7,823 nucleotides of DNA from an uncultured Blautia sp. (GTDB lineage Bacteria > Bacillota > Clostridia > Lachnospirales > Lachnospiraceae): the NCBI GenBank assembly GCA_900552095.1, contig URYM01000084.1, positions 1-7,823 on the forward strand, given 5' to 3'. The position numbers and the translations under genes were made by a program. Within the stretch, counting starts at the first letter, position 1. Each line of letters opens with the position of its first letter. This document shows positions 1 to 5,951 of this stretch, in pieces. Below the pieces are notes generated by a model that saw only the letters and a program-made list of their open reading frames with translations, did no database searches and was not told where the DNA came from.

Positions 1-623
1 AAGATAAAAATACCCGCCAGAAGTCCACACCAGCCGTCAATCTGCCATCCTGCAATCATAGAAAGAACCGTAGCCAGAAAAACGGCCGCTGTGGATACCG
101 TGTCGCTTAAACTGTCCGCCGCCGTAGCTGCCATGGCCGCACTGCTGATCTTCTTTCCTATCTTTCTGTTATAATATGCCATATACAGCTTCACCAGGAC
201 AGAAGCCGCCAGGATCAGAAGAATCAACGCACTTCCCTCTACCGGCTCCGGAGAAATAATCTTGCCCACTGAAGTTTTCACCAGTTCAAAGGCCATAATA
301 AGAATTGCCACAGAGACAAAAAGCCCCGAGATATACTCCATCCTCCCATGGCCAAAGGGATGTTCCGGATCCGGTTTCTGTCCGGAAAGCTTAAATCCAA
401 TCAGCGTGATCACGGAAGATCCTGCATCGGACAGGTTATTAAATGCATCTGCCGTGACGGCGATGGATCCGCTTAAAATACCGGCCAGCCACTTCCCTGC
501 AAAAAGAAGCAGGTTCAGCGCAATTCCCACTGCACCGCAGAGCACGCCGTAAGCCTGCCTCACCCCCGGATCGGACACATTTTCCCGATCTTTTATAAAT
601 ATTCCCGCTAAAAGTCTAATCAC
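1..623 (-). CDS. Cation diffusion facilitator family transporter (3' end outside window)
   Basis: Membrane transporter that exports divalent metal ions in exchange for protons. The visible 207 codons hold the N-terminal transmembrane domain: a hydrophobic helix at about 27-50, the CDF signature ADAFNNLSDAGSSV at 58-71, the loop motif HPFGHGRMEY at 88-97, helices at about 99-116 and 131-150, and the second signature DSLSDTVST at 170-178. The transport-site residues, placed by alignment with E. coli YiiP, would be N62, D66, D170 and D174. An Asn in the first position fits manganese exporters better than zinc ones (family knowledge recalled from memory; substrate is inference). The start is GTG at 623, directly after an in-frame TAA. 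Its AGGAG site lies inside the last codons of sigH and leaves 10 bases to the GTG, so translation is probably coupled to sigH. The C-terminal cytoplasmic domain is not in the window. Confidence 0.93.
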   Translation of the reverse strand, partial: MIRLLAGIFIKDRENVSDPGVRQAYGVLCGAVGIALNLLLFAGKWLAGILSGSIAVTADAFNNLSDAGSSVITLIGFKLSGQKPDPEHPFGHGRMEYISGLFVSVAILIMAFELVKTSVGKIISPEPVEGSALILLILAASVLVKLYMAYYNRKIGKKISSAAMAATAADSLSDTVSTAAVFLATVLSMIAGWQIDGWCGLLAGIFI

Positions 624-626
624 TTC

Positions 627-1229
627 TTATTCTCTCCTTTTCCAGTTTGAAACAAGATAAGACCGAACCTTTCCCCGGATCCTCTGGATCGCATTGTCAA
701 TGGATTTCGGAGAACGGCTCATATACTCCGCAATGTGGATGTAATCCTCCCCCTGCAGATACCTTTCCAGCACCTGGTTCTCAAAAGGGCTTAAAATCTG
801 TCCGATCTTCTTCTCTATATCAGCTGCACGCTCCTGCCCGATTACAATTGTTTCCGGATTCTGGGCATTCTGCCTGCTGTCCCCCTCTTCCCACTCCTGT
901 TCCGCAAAAGAAACATAGGTATTCAGAGGCTGATGTTTCTTTCTCATCGCTCCCTCCACCGCACTGTACAGCTGCCGCTGAATACACAGCCCGGCGAACG
1001 CGGCAAAGGATGCCGCCTTTTCCGGGCGGTAACTCTGTACCGCCTTGAAAAGTCCCAGCATCCCTTCTTGAATCAGATCATCGGTGTCGCCCCCGACCAG
1101 ATACATCGCACGGGCCTTGCGAAGAACCAGATATTTATATTTTTTCACCAGATATTCGGCCACATCCGTCTCTCCCTGCCGCATTTGAAGCAGCAGTTCT
1201 TCGTCGCTCTGACCTTCGTATTTCTTCAT
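627..1229 (-). CDS. sigH: RNA polymerase sporulation sigma factor SigH (Spo0H)
   Basis: A 200-residue sigma-70 family factor matching SigH, which directs RNA polymerase to early-sporulation and transition-phase promoters. Region 2 spans roughly 25-91 and includes the core-binding stretch DTDDLIQEGMLGLFKAV at 48-64. Region 4, with its helix-turn-helix, spans about 146-188, starting at LSPFENQVLERYLQG and containing SPKSIDNAIQRIRGKV. Length is close to the roughly 200-220 residues usual for SigH. The ATG at 1229 is one base after the rlmB stop, with GAGAGG as ribosome binding site, so it should be translated by coupled ribosomes. In Bacillus subtilis sigH also follows rlmB, but with yacP (rae1) between them. 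Here yacP is absent. A promoter of its own inside rlmB is possible but I did not see one. Confidence 0.95.
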   Translation of the reverse strand: MKKYEGQSDEELLLQMRQGETDVAEYLVKKYKYLVLRKARAMYLVGGDTDDLIQEGMLGLFKAVQSYRPEKAASFAAFAGLCIQRQLYSAVEGAMRKKHQPLNTYVSFAEQEWEEGDSRQNAQNPETIVIGQERAADIEKKIGQILSPFENQVLERYLQGEDYIHIAEYMSRSPKSIDNAIQRIRGKVRSYLVSNWKRRE

Positions 1230-1230
1230 C

Positions 1231-1980
1231 TTATCCTCTCTGCCTTACAATCTCATAAGCCAGTACCCCTGCCGCCACAGAAGCATTCAGGGAATCAATA
1301 TCTCCTTTCATGGGGATGGACGCCACAAAATCACAGTGTTCTTTCACCAGACGGCTCACACCCTCTCCCTCATTTCCGATCACCAGTCCGATGGGCCCTT
1401 TCAGATCCAGCTGATACATGGATGTCCCGTCCATGTCCGCGCACACAAACCAGAGCCCCTCTTTTTTCAGTTCTTCCATTACCGCCGCCAGATTTGTCAC
1501 CTTCGCCACCGGCGTATGGTAGATCGCTCCCGCAGAAGTTCTGGCTGCCACCGGTGTCAGACCTGCCGCCCGCCTCTTGGGAATGATGACCCCGTGAGCG
1601 CCAGCCAGATTGGCCGTCCGGATGATCGCCCCCAGATTATGGGGGTCTTCGATATTATCCAGCAGGATCAGAAACGGAGCTTCGCCTTTCTCTTTCGCCT
1701 TCTGCAGGATCTCTTCCACCGTAGAATAACTGTAAGCCGCCGCCACTGCGATCACGCCCTGGTGATGCCCCGTCTCAGAGATCTGATCCAGCCTCTCTCT
1801 GGTGACAAAATTCAAAATCGTGTCTTTTTTTCTGGCTTCCCGCACGATCGTACGAACCGGTCCGTCCTGACAGCCATCCAGCACATACAGCTTATCGATG
1901 CTCTTTCCGGAACGGAATGCCTCCAGCACTGCATTGCGCCCCTCAATCTTACTTTCTGTTACCAGCTCTTTATTTTCCAT
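1231..1980 (-). CDS. rlmB: 23S rRNA (guanosine-2'-O-)-methyltransferase RlmB
   Basis: SpoU-class (SPOUT fold) methyltransferase that transfers a methyl group from S-adenosylmethionine to a 23S rRNA guanosine 2'-OH. The 249 residues show a small N-terminal substrate-binding domain (about 10-80, beginning IEGRNAVLEAF) and a C-terminal knotted catalytic domain. Motif 1 is DNIEDPHNLGAIIRTANLAG at 108-127, with N115 and R121 as expected functional residues. Motif 2 is GLVIGNEGEGVS at 198-209. Motif 3 is IPMKGDIDSLNASVAAGVLA at 222-241, with S230 and N232. The ATG at 1980 overlaps the mrnC end by 11 bases and has GGGGAG just upstream. The order mrnC-rlmB is the Firmicutes norm. The family also contains RlmB-like paralogues of other specificity, so the exact target nucleotide is inferred. 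Confidence 0.94.
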   Translation of the reverse strand: MENKELVTESKIEGRNAVLEAFRSGKSIDKLYVLDGCQDGPVRTIVREARKKDTILNFVTRERLDQISETGHHQGVIAVAAAYSYSTVEEILQKAKEKGEAPFLILLDNIEDPHNLGAIIRTANLAGAHGVIIPKRRAAGLTPVAARTSAGAIYHTPVAKVTNLAAVMEELKKEGLWFVCADMDGTSMYQLDLKGPIGLVIGNEGEGVSRLVKEHCDFVASIPMKGDIDSLNASVAAGVLAYEIVRQRG

Positions 1981-2407
1981 TCTTTTCTCCCCTAAACTTT
2001 AGTCCCTCTCTGATCAGTTCCAGCATCCGTTCCTCCTGATCCGTAAGATAAAGATATCCCATCAGAGCCTCAAACCCGGTAGCCCGGCGGTAATCCCCCA
2101 TGGTGGCATTCTTTGCCATCGTGTAGGATTTCGCATTTCTGCCCCTCCGGTATACAGAAAGCTCGCTTTCCGTCAGAAGGGGCGTCAGAACCTCCATCAT
2201 ATCTGACTGCGCCTGAGCTTTTACCAGAGCGCTGGCCCTCTTGTGAAGCTTCTGGGGCTGACAGTTCCCCTGTTCCACCAGAATCGTCCGGATCACCAGT
2301 TCATAGATTCCGTCTCCGATATACGCCAGCGTCAGCGGGGAATAGGATCTGATATCTGCCCCCGGAATATCAAAAATCTGCTTGATGCGGCTTAAACTCG
2401 TTTCCAT
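1970..2407 (-). CDS. mrnC: Mini-ribonuclease III
   Basis: Dimeric double-strand RNA endonuclease consisting only of an RNase III catalytic domain. In Bacillus it trims the ends of 23S rRNA precursor. The 145 residues carry both family signatures: [18 protein letters not shown] at 23-40, with D32 as metal-binding acid, and the C-terminal block RGRNAK (88-93) followed by [20 protein letters not shown] at 99-118, with E113 as second acidic catalytic residue. No dsRNA-binding domain is present, as expected for Mini-III and unlike full RNase III. The ATG at 2407 lies inside the cysS end (16-base overlap) with AAGGTG four bases upstream. The stop overlaps the rlmB start. Placement beside rlmB joins two 23S rRNA maturation functions. 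Confidence 0.95.
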   Translation of the reverse strand: METSLSRIKQIFDIPGADIRSYSPLTLAYIGDGIYELVIRTILVEQGNCQPQKLHKRASALVKAQAQSDMMEVLTPLLTESELSVYRRGRNAKSYTMAKNATMGDYRRATGFEALMGYLYLTDQEERMLELIREGLKFRGEKNGK

Positions 2408-3798
2408 TTCACACCTTCTCTGGTATCTTCCAGAACAATGTTCTTCGCCAGCAGCTCTGCACGGATCTCATCTGCCCGGGCAAAATTTTTCGCTTTTCTG
2501 GCCGCCTGGCGCTCTGCGATCAGCCGCTCCACCTCTTCATCCAGGGACTCCTCTTTTTTCTCCAGTGTAAAGCCCAGAATGTCTGCCAGAGAAGTCAGTT
2601 CTTCCAGGAGGGCGCCTGCAAAGGCTTTGGAACTTCCCTCTCCCACCTCAGTGTTGGCAAATTTCACCAGCTCGAAAACAGCTGCGATCGCATCTGCTGT
2701 ATTCAGGTCATCGTCCATGGCTTCCTCAAATTTCTTTCGGTACTCTTTCATGGACTCCAGCTTTTCTCTTTCTTCTGCAGTCAGTTCCTCCGGACGGCCG
2801 CCATTTCCCAGATCTCTCAGCTTCTCTGCCGCAGTCAGGATCCTCTCCAGCGCATTTTTGGAGGATTCCATAATGTCGGCGCTGAAATTCAGCGGACTTC
2901 TGTAATGGGCCGACAGCATAAAGAAGCGCAGCACCTGAGGATCGTACTTTTCACAGATTTCCCGGACAGTAAAGAAATTTCCCAGAGATTTTGACATTTT
3001 TCGGTTATCAATATTTAAAAATGCATTGTGCAGCCAGTAACGGGCAAAAATCTTCCCGTTGCAGCACTCGCTCTGGGCAATTTCATTTTCATGGTGCGGG
3101 AAGATCAGATCCTCTCCTCCGGCATGGATGTCGATCTCCTCTCCCAGATACTTTCTGGACATCACGGAACATTCAATATGCCAGCCGGGGCGTCCCTCAC
3201 TCCAGGGAGATACCCAGAAAGGCTCCCCTTCTTTCTTCGGCTTCCACAGAACAAAATCCAGGGGATCTTCCTTCTGATCCTCTCCGGTCACCAGAAGGGA
3301 ACGGCCGCCGGCCCGCAGATCATCCAGATTCTTATGGGACAGCTTGCCATACTCTTTAAACTTTCTGGTACGGAAATAGACGGTTCCGTCCACATTATAG
3401 GCATATCCCTTATCGATTAGCGTCTGAATCATTTCAATCATTCCATCAATCTCTCTGGTCGCCTGAGGATGGGTCGTTGCAGGACGCACATGCATGGCTT
3501 CCATATCTTTTTTGCACTCTTCGATGTAACGGCTGGACACCTCCTCCGCCGTAACACCCTCTTCGATCGCTTTCGCTATGATCTTATCATCCACATCGGT
3601 AAAATTGGAGACAAAATTCACTTCATATCCTCTGTATTCCATATACCGGCGGGCGGTATCGAAGACAATCATGGGTCGGGCATTTCCTATATGAATCAGA
3701 TTGTAAACGGTAGGACCGCATACATACATCTTCACCTTTCCCTCTTCCAGAGGAATAAATTCTTCTTTTTTCTTCGTAAGCGTATTATAAAATTTCAT
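2392..3798 (-). CDS. cysS: Cysteinyl-tRNA synthetase
   Basis: Class I aminoacyl-tRNA synthetase that activates cysteine with ATP and charges tRNA-Cys in the cytoplasm. The 468-residue length is typical. The HIGH-type ATP motif is HIGN at 36-39 and the KMSKS loop is exactly KMSKS at 267-271. The zinc site that selects cysteine is intact: C27 in MYVCGPT, C210 in GWHIECSVM, and H235 and E239 in [11 protein letters not shown]. The DALR-type helical and anticodon-binding region follows from about 350, ending in the usual [10 protein letters not shown] helix and a basic tail. The ATG at 3798 has AAGGAG seven bases upstream and overlaps the end of cysE by 14 bases. With cysE it lies behind the cysteine T-box, so charging enzyme and substrate synthesis respond together to uncharged tRNA-Cys. 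Confidence 0.98.
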   Translation of the reverse strand: MKFYNTLTKKKEEFIPLEEGKVKMYVCGPTVYNLIHIGNARPMIVFDTARRYMEYRGYEVNFVSNFTDVDDKIIAKAIEEGVTAEEVSSRYIEECKKDMEAMHVRPATTHPQATREIDGMIEMIQTLIDKGYAYNVDGTVYFRTRKFKEYGKLSHKNLDDLRAGGRSLLVTGEDQKEDPLDFVLWKPKKEGEPFWVSPWSEGRPGWHIECSVMSRKYLGEEIDIHAGGEDLIFPHHENEIAQSECCNGKIFARYWLHNAFLNIDNRKMSKSLGNFFTVREICEKYDPQVLRFFMLSAHYRSPLNFSADIMESSKNALERILTAAEKLRDLGNGGRPEELTAEEREKLESMKEYRKKFEEAMDDDLNTADAIAAVFELVKFANTEVGEGSSKAFAGALLEELTSLADILGFTLEKKEESLDEEVERLIAERQAARKAKNFARADEIRAELLAKNIVLEDTREGVKWKRV

Positions 3799-4483
3799 TG
3801 TTTTTCTCCTTTTCTTTTTCTGTTCTCTGCAGGCAGCGCATCTCTTTTTCCAGTTCCAGCACCCGGTTCACCAGCTCGCTGTTCTCCCGCTGCAATGTCT
3901 TAAGATCATCCCGCACCGGATCGGGGAGGTGAATATGATCCATACTGGCCCTGGGAACCCGCACGTTTTCCTGGCGAACCACACGCCCCGGAATTCCTAC
4001 CACCGTACAGTTGGGCGGCACCTCTGAGAGTACCACGCTCCCCGCGCCGATCTTTGAATTCTCTCCTATGGTAAAGGAGCCGATGATCTTCGCCCCGGCA
4101 CTGACCATCACATTATCACAGAGGGTGGGATGGCGCTTCCCGGTCTCTTTTCCATTTCCGCCCAGGGTAACTCCCTGATACAGCGTCACATTATCTCCGA
4201 TGATCGTCGTCTCTCCGATGATCACACCGCTGCCATGATCAATAAAAAGTCCTTTTCCGATCGTCGCTCCTGGATGGATCTCAATCCCGGTCTTTCTGGC
4301 CGCCCTCTGAGAGATCCAGCGCGCCCTCACATAATGGCCTTTCAGATACAGCTTATGTGCTTTCCTGTATTTTATCATCACACGGAAACTGGGATAGAGC
4401 AGAACCTCCCAGGGCGAATGGATCGCCGGGTCACGCTCCTTGATCACCGCAAATTCTTCTTTTAAATGCTGTATAAACTTCAT
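3785..4483 (-). CDS. cysE: Serine O-acetyltransferase (EpsC/CysE type)
   Basis: Transfers acetyl from acetyl-CoA to L-serine, giving O-acetylserine for cysteine synthesis. The 232 residues contain a short N-terminal helical part (1-60), then a left-handed beta-helix of hexapeptide repeats (about 66-168). Catalytic H83 is in [13 protein letters not shown], partnered by E68 in [10 protein letters not shown] (Asp in E. coli, Glu in Bacillus). The CoA-site motif [15 protein letters not shown] is at 105-119 and the final coil [14 protein letters not shown] at 144-157. This is the short Firmicutes form without the E. coli-type long N-terminus. Residues 194-218 form a regular heptad pattern with Leu at 197, 204, 211 and 218. 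The ATG at 4483 has AGGTGA four bases upstream and follows the T-box terminator directly. Confidence 0.95.
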   Translation of the reverse strand: MKFIQHLKEEFAVIKERDPAIHSPWEVLLYPSFRVMIKYRKAHKLYLKGHYVRARWISQRAARKTGIEIHPGATIGKGLFIDHGSGVIIGETTIIGDNVTLYQGVTLGGNGKETGKRHPTLCDNVMVSAGAKIIGSFTIGENSKIGAGSVVLSEVPPNCTVVGIPGRVVRQENVRVPRASMDHIHLPDPVRDDLKTLQRENSELVNRVLELEKEMRCLQRTEKEKEKNNEIL

Positions 4484-4506
4484 GATGTCACCTGCCTTGT
4501 CAAACT

Positions 4507-4544
4507 AAAAAGGGAAGTCCGTCTCTTATAAAGACGAGCTTCCC
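4507..4544 (-). terminator. Intrinsic terminator of the cysteine T-box leader
   Basis: On the minus strand GGGAAG pairs with CTTCCC. A nearly continuous nine-pair upper stem follows, with one C-A mismatch and a few G-T pairs, closed by a three-base ATA loop, and then a TTTTT run. Its 5' arm starts directly after the conserved T-box sequence, so terminator and antiterminator are mutually exclusive, as known for this class. Confidence 0.93.
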
Positions 4545-4757
4545 CGCGGTTCCACTTTATATTGAAGCGCTCCCGCGCTTCCTCTTGCCGCGCATAACGG
4601 ACGCCGCCCGTACCGGACTCCCGCTTCCGCCTTCGCCCGGTCAGCTCCAGGATGCACTTTCTCCGATTCTTCCCGCAAAGCGGCTTCCAGCCGATGACCG
4701 CCTCTCTCTGTCCTTCCAAATCCGGATACTCTTTCCCTTCCAAGCCTTTGCCTATCT
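4545..4757 (-). promoter_or_regulatory. T-box riboswitch, cysteine specific
   Basis: Leader RNA that senses uncharged tRNA-Cys and permits read-through into cysE-cysS. Reading the minus strand, Stem I holds an AGAGTA element near 4732-4727, the CAGAGAGAGG (AG bulge) element at 4710-4701, an apical part around 4700-4681, and the specifier segment AAAGTGCATCCTGGAGCTG at 4660-4642. The codon in the specifier position is TGC (4656-4654), cysteine. The antiterminator carries GTGGAACCGCGG around 4556-4545. Its bulge reads TGGA, which would pair with UCCA, the acceptor end expected for tRNA-Cys with discriminator U73. Specifier, bulge and downstream genes therefore agree. The 5' end is estimated from the promoter and is uncertain by several bases. 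An 87-codon reading frame through this RNA is a by-product. Confidence 0.95.
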
Positions 4758-4759
4758 AT

Positions 4760-4793
4760 ATTATAGGATATGTAAAAGAAGGCTTTTTGTCAA
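4760..4793 (-). promoter_or_regulatory. Housekeeping promoter of the T-box/cysE operon
   Basis: The minus strand has a perfect TTGACA (4793-4788), then 17 bases, then TATCCT (4770-4765), immediately followed by an overlapping TATAAT (4765-4760). The 17-base spacing favours TATCCT as -10. The perfect TATAAT would need a 22-base spacer. Either way transcription should start near 4758-4753, just before the T-box Stem I. No operator beyond the T-box itself is evident. Confidence 0.75.
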
Positions 4794-4813
4794 GGATTTT
4801 CTCCTTTTTTCCA

Positions 4814-5014
4814 TCACAGGAGCAGGAACAGGCGTACCCCGTCCCCGAGCCGGAAGAGAAGTTCCTTCCCCCTGCTTCTCTTGATAAAAATCAGCCGGCC
4901 ATTTTTCAGTTCTCCTTTCCCTGCCAGCGCATCGATCACATCTCCCAGAAAGCAAAACAGAAAACTCAGCAAAAAAGAACTGTGCAGTATCATCCGGAAC
5001 GCATAATTCTCCAT
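4814..5014 (-). CDS. Doubtful small hydrophobic ORF in the spacer
   Basis: A 66-codon frame starting ENYAFRMILHSSF, with a hydrophobic stretch at about residues 8-24 and a basic second half ending in LFRLGDGVRLFLLL. I do not recognise it. In favour: its codons, especially the second half, mostly end in G or C and look like those of the flanking genes. Against: the only ribosome-binding candidate is a weak AAAGG ten bases before the ATG, there is no visible promoter, and it lies just after a strong terminator. It could be a real small membrane protein, the remnant of a decayed gene, or chance. The rest of the spacer from 4800 to 5056 holds nothing else I can support. Confidence 0.2.
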   Translation of the reverse strand: MENYAFRMILHSSFLLSFLFCFLGDVIDALAGKGELKNGRLIFIKRSRGKELLFRLGDGVRLFLLL

Positions 5015-5045
5015 ACCCAGAATGCCTTTTCCCCCTGGTTTTTCC

Positions 5046-5107
5046 TGTCTCAAAATAAAAGTGTTTTGCAGGAATTAAAAATTTTACAATTCCCACAAAA
5101 CACTTTT
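5046..5107 (-). terminator. Long intrinsic terminator after the paralogue pair
   Basis: A 12-base arm AAAAGTGTTTTG (minus strand 5107-5096) pairs perfectly with CAAAACACTTTT (5068-5057). It continues inward through two G-T pairs to GGAATT/AATTCC around an A/T-rich loop, about 20 pairs in all. On the minus strand it ends in CTTTTATTTT. It begins nine bases after the stop of the second paralogue and closes that transcription unit. The symmetric A- and T-rich flanks could make it partly bidirectional. Confidence 0.85.
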
Positions 5108-5116
5108 CTTTATACC

Positions 5117-5443
5117 TTATATAGTTACACTATTACTATAACTTGTAGTCGCCTCATTTCCTGCCGCAAAAGACGCTACAACACGATATGTAGAATTGCT
5201 GCTTCCTGTATATGTTTTGACCAACTCCACAAAAGTCTTATCTGCATATGTATTTGACCAGCTCTGTACGGTAATCCAGGAATTGTCTCGCTTTTTCTGC
5301 AATTTTATTGTAATCGTTATATTCACCCGGGAAAATGTCTTAATGGAAGCTCTGAGTTTTAACGCAGAACCAGAGGCCGTCAGGCCTGCCTGTGCCATAG
5401 AAATATTTTCATATCGTGGTTGTAACATTCTTTCTTCCATCAA
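5117..5443 (-). CDS. Small beta-rich protein, paralogue 2, no signal peptide
   Basis: A 108-residue protein of unknown function. Residues 14-108 align without gaps to residues 41-135 of the upstream gene, sharing KLQKKRDNSWITV (48-60), WSNTYA and a C-terminal block STYRVV-x-SFAAGNEATTSYS-x-SVT. Alternating polar and hydrophobic residues with W, Y and YRV positions suggest a small beta-sandwich of the Ig/fibronectin type (inference). It may belong with short Lachnospiraceae families annotated DUF6147, which I recall only loosely. Unlike its partner, the N-terminus (EERMLQPRYENIS) has no signal peptide, and the 25-base gap upstream leaves no room for one in another frame. An ideal AGGAGG (5456-5451) lies 7 bases before TTG (5443) and 10 before ATG (5440), so the true start may be either. 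It is surely co-transcribed with paralogue 1. Confidence 0.8.
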   Translation of the reverse strand: MMEERMLQPRYENISMAQAGLTASGSALKLRASIKTFSRVNITITIKLQKKRDNSWITVQSWSNTYADKTFVELVKTYTGSSNSTYRVVASFAAGNEATTSYSNSVTI

Positions 5444-5468
5444 AGTTTCTCCTCCTAATCACAATTTT

Positions 5469-5876
5469 TTATGCCGTTACACTGCTGCTATAGCTTGTCG
5501 TAGCTTCGTTACCTGCCGCAAAACTTGTCACCACTCTATATGTAGATCCTTTACTCACTGTGTTTGTTCGAGTAAAAGAGGCTGATAATTGATTCGCATA
5601 AGTATTTGACCATGTTTTCACTGTAATCCATGAATTATCTCTCTTTTTCTGTAATTTCATCGTTATGCTAATGTTTGTTTTTGAACGAACTGAAATATTT
5701 GCTCGCGCCGTTGCCGTAGTTCCGGATATACTTAACCGCGTATTATTTGCCTGAATATTTTGAAATCTAAGTTCCATATTATTTTGCTGTATATCCTGAT
5801 AAGGCTGTGCAAAAACTGGTATACTGCTAAAACAAAAAACTCCTACTGCCGCTATTACTGCAAATCTTTTTTTCAT
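5469..5876 (-). CDS. Secreted small beta-rich protein, paralogue 1
   Basis: A 135-residue exported protein of unknown function. The N-terminus is a clear signal peptide: KKR, hydrophobic core FAVIAAVGVFCFSSIPV, and a V-F-A cleavage site after residue 23, with no lipobox cysteine at the cleavage point. The mature part has an Asn/Gln-rich linker (24-45) and a domain at about 46-135 shared with the downstream paralogue. That domain is rich in Ser/Thr with W84, W89 and a YRVV strand, suggesting a beta-sandwich. No transmembrane or sortase anchor follows, so the product should be released or held at the surface by other contacts. The ATG at 5876 has AGGGGG eight bases upstream, but that site lies inside a strong hairpin. 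Base composition is more AT-rich than in ispF or cysS. It follows the DUF4367 gene by 75 bases. Confidence 0.87.
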   Translation of the reverse strand: MKKRFAVIAAVGVFCFSSIPVFAQPYQDIQQNNMELRFQNIQANNTRLSISGTTATARANISVRSKTNISITMKLQKKRDNSWITVKTWSNTYANQLSASFTRTNTVSKGSTYRVVTSFAAGNEATTSYSSSVTA

Positions 5877-5877
5877 G

Positions 5878-5926
5878 AAAAATTCCCCCTTTTGATTGTT
5901 CTATTTATATAACAATCAAAAAGAGG
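5878..5926 (-). promoter_or_regulatory. Hairpin covering the ribosome binding site of paralogue 1
   Basis: On the minus strand CCTCTTTTTGATTGTT (5926-5911) pairs over 16 bases with AACAATCAAAAGGGGG (5900-5885), two of the pairs being G-T, around a ten-base ATATAAATAG loop. The 3' arm contains the GGGGG Shine-Dalgarno of the gene at 5876. Two A bases and then TTTTT (5882-5878) follow the arm, directly before the ATG. The element could act as an intrinsic terminator, as a translational lock, or as both. At DNA level it could be a repressor operator. Confidence 0.75.
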
Positions 5927-5951
5927 GAAATGTGACAAACTTTTCTAATTT

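Noticed and set aside
262..552. Plus-strand 96-codon frame at the start of the window
   Set aside because: It is the opposite strand of the transporter gene, whose CDF motifs are unmistakable.
933..1995. Long plus-strand reading frames (217 and 219 codons) opposite sigH and rlmB
   Set aside because: They are antisense to well-conserved genes, rich in Pro, His and Arg as expected for mirror frames, and match no protein pattern I know.
4480..4743. An 87-codon minus-strand reading frame in front of cysE
   Set aside because: It runs through the T-box leader, including Stem I, antiterminator and terminator, and has no ribosome binding site. The RNA structure explains the sequence.
4742..4785. 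Inverted repeat AAGCCTT/AAGGCTT flanking the -10 of the T-box promoter, possible operator
   Set aside because: Seven-base arms with a 30-base gap are easily due to chance, and the downstream arm lies in the base of the T-box leader.
5927..5951. TTGTCA on the minus strand as -35 for the twin genes, with TATAAA in the hairpin loop as -10
   Set aside because: The spacing is 23 bases, and at the proper 17 bases there is no acceptable -10. I cannot support a housekeeping promoter here.
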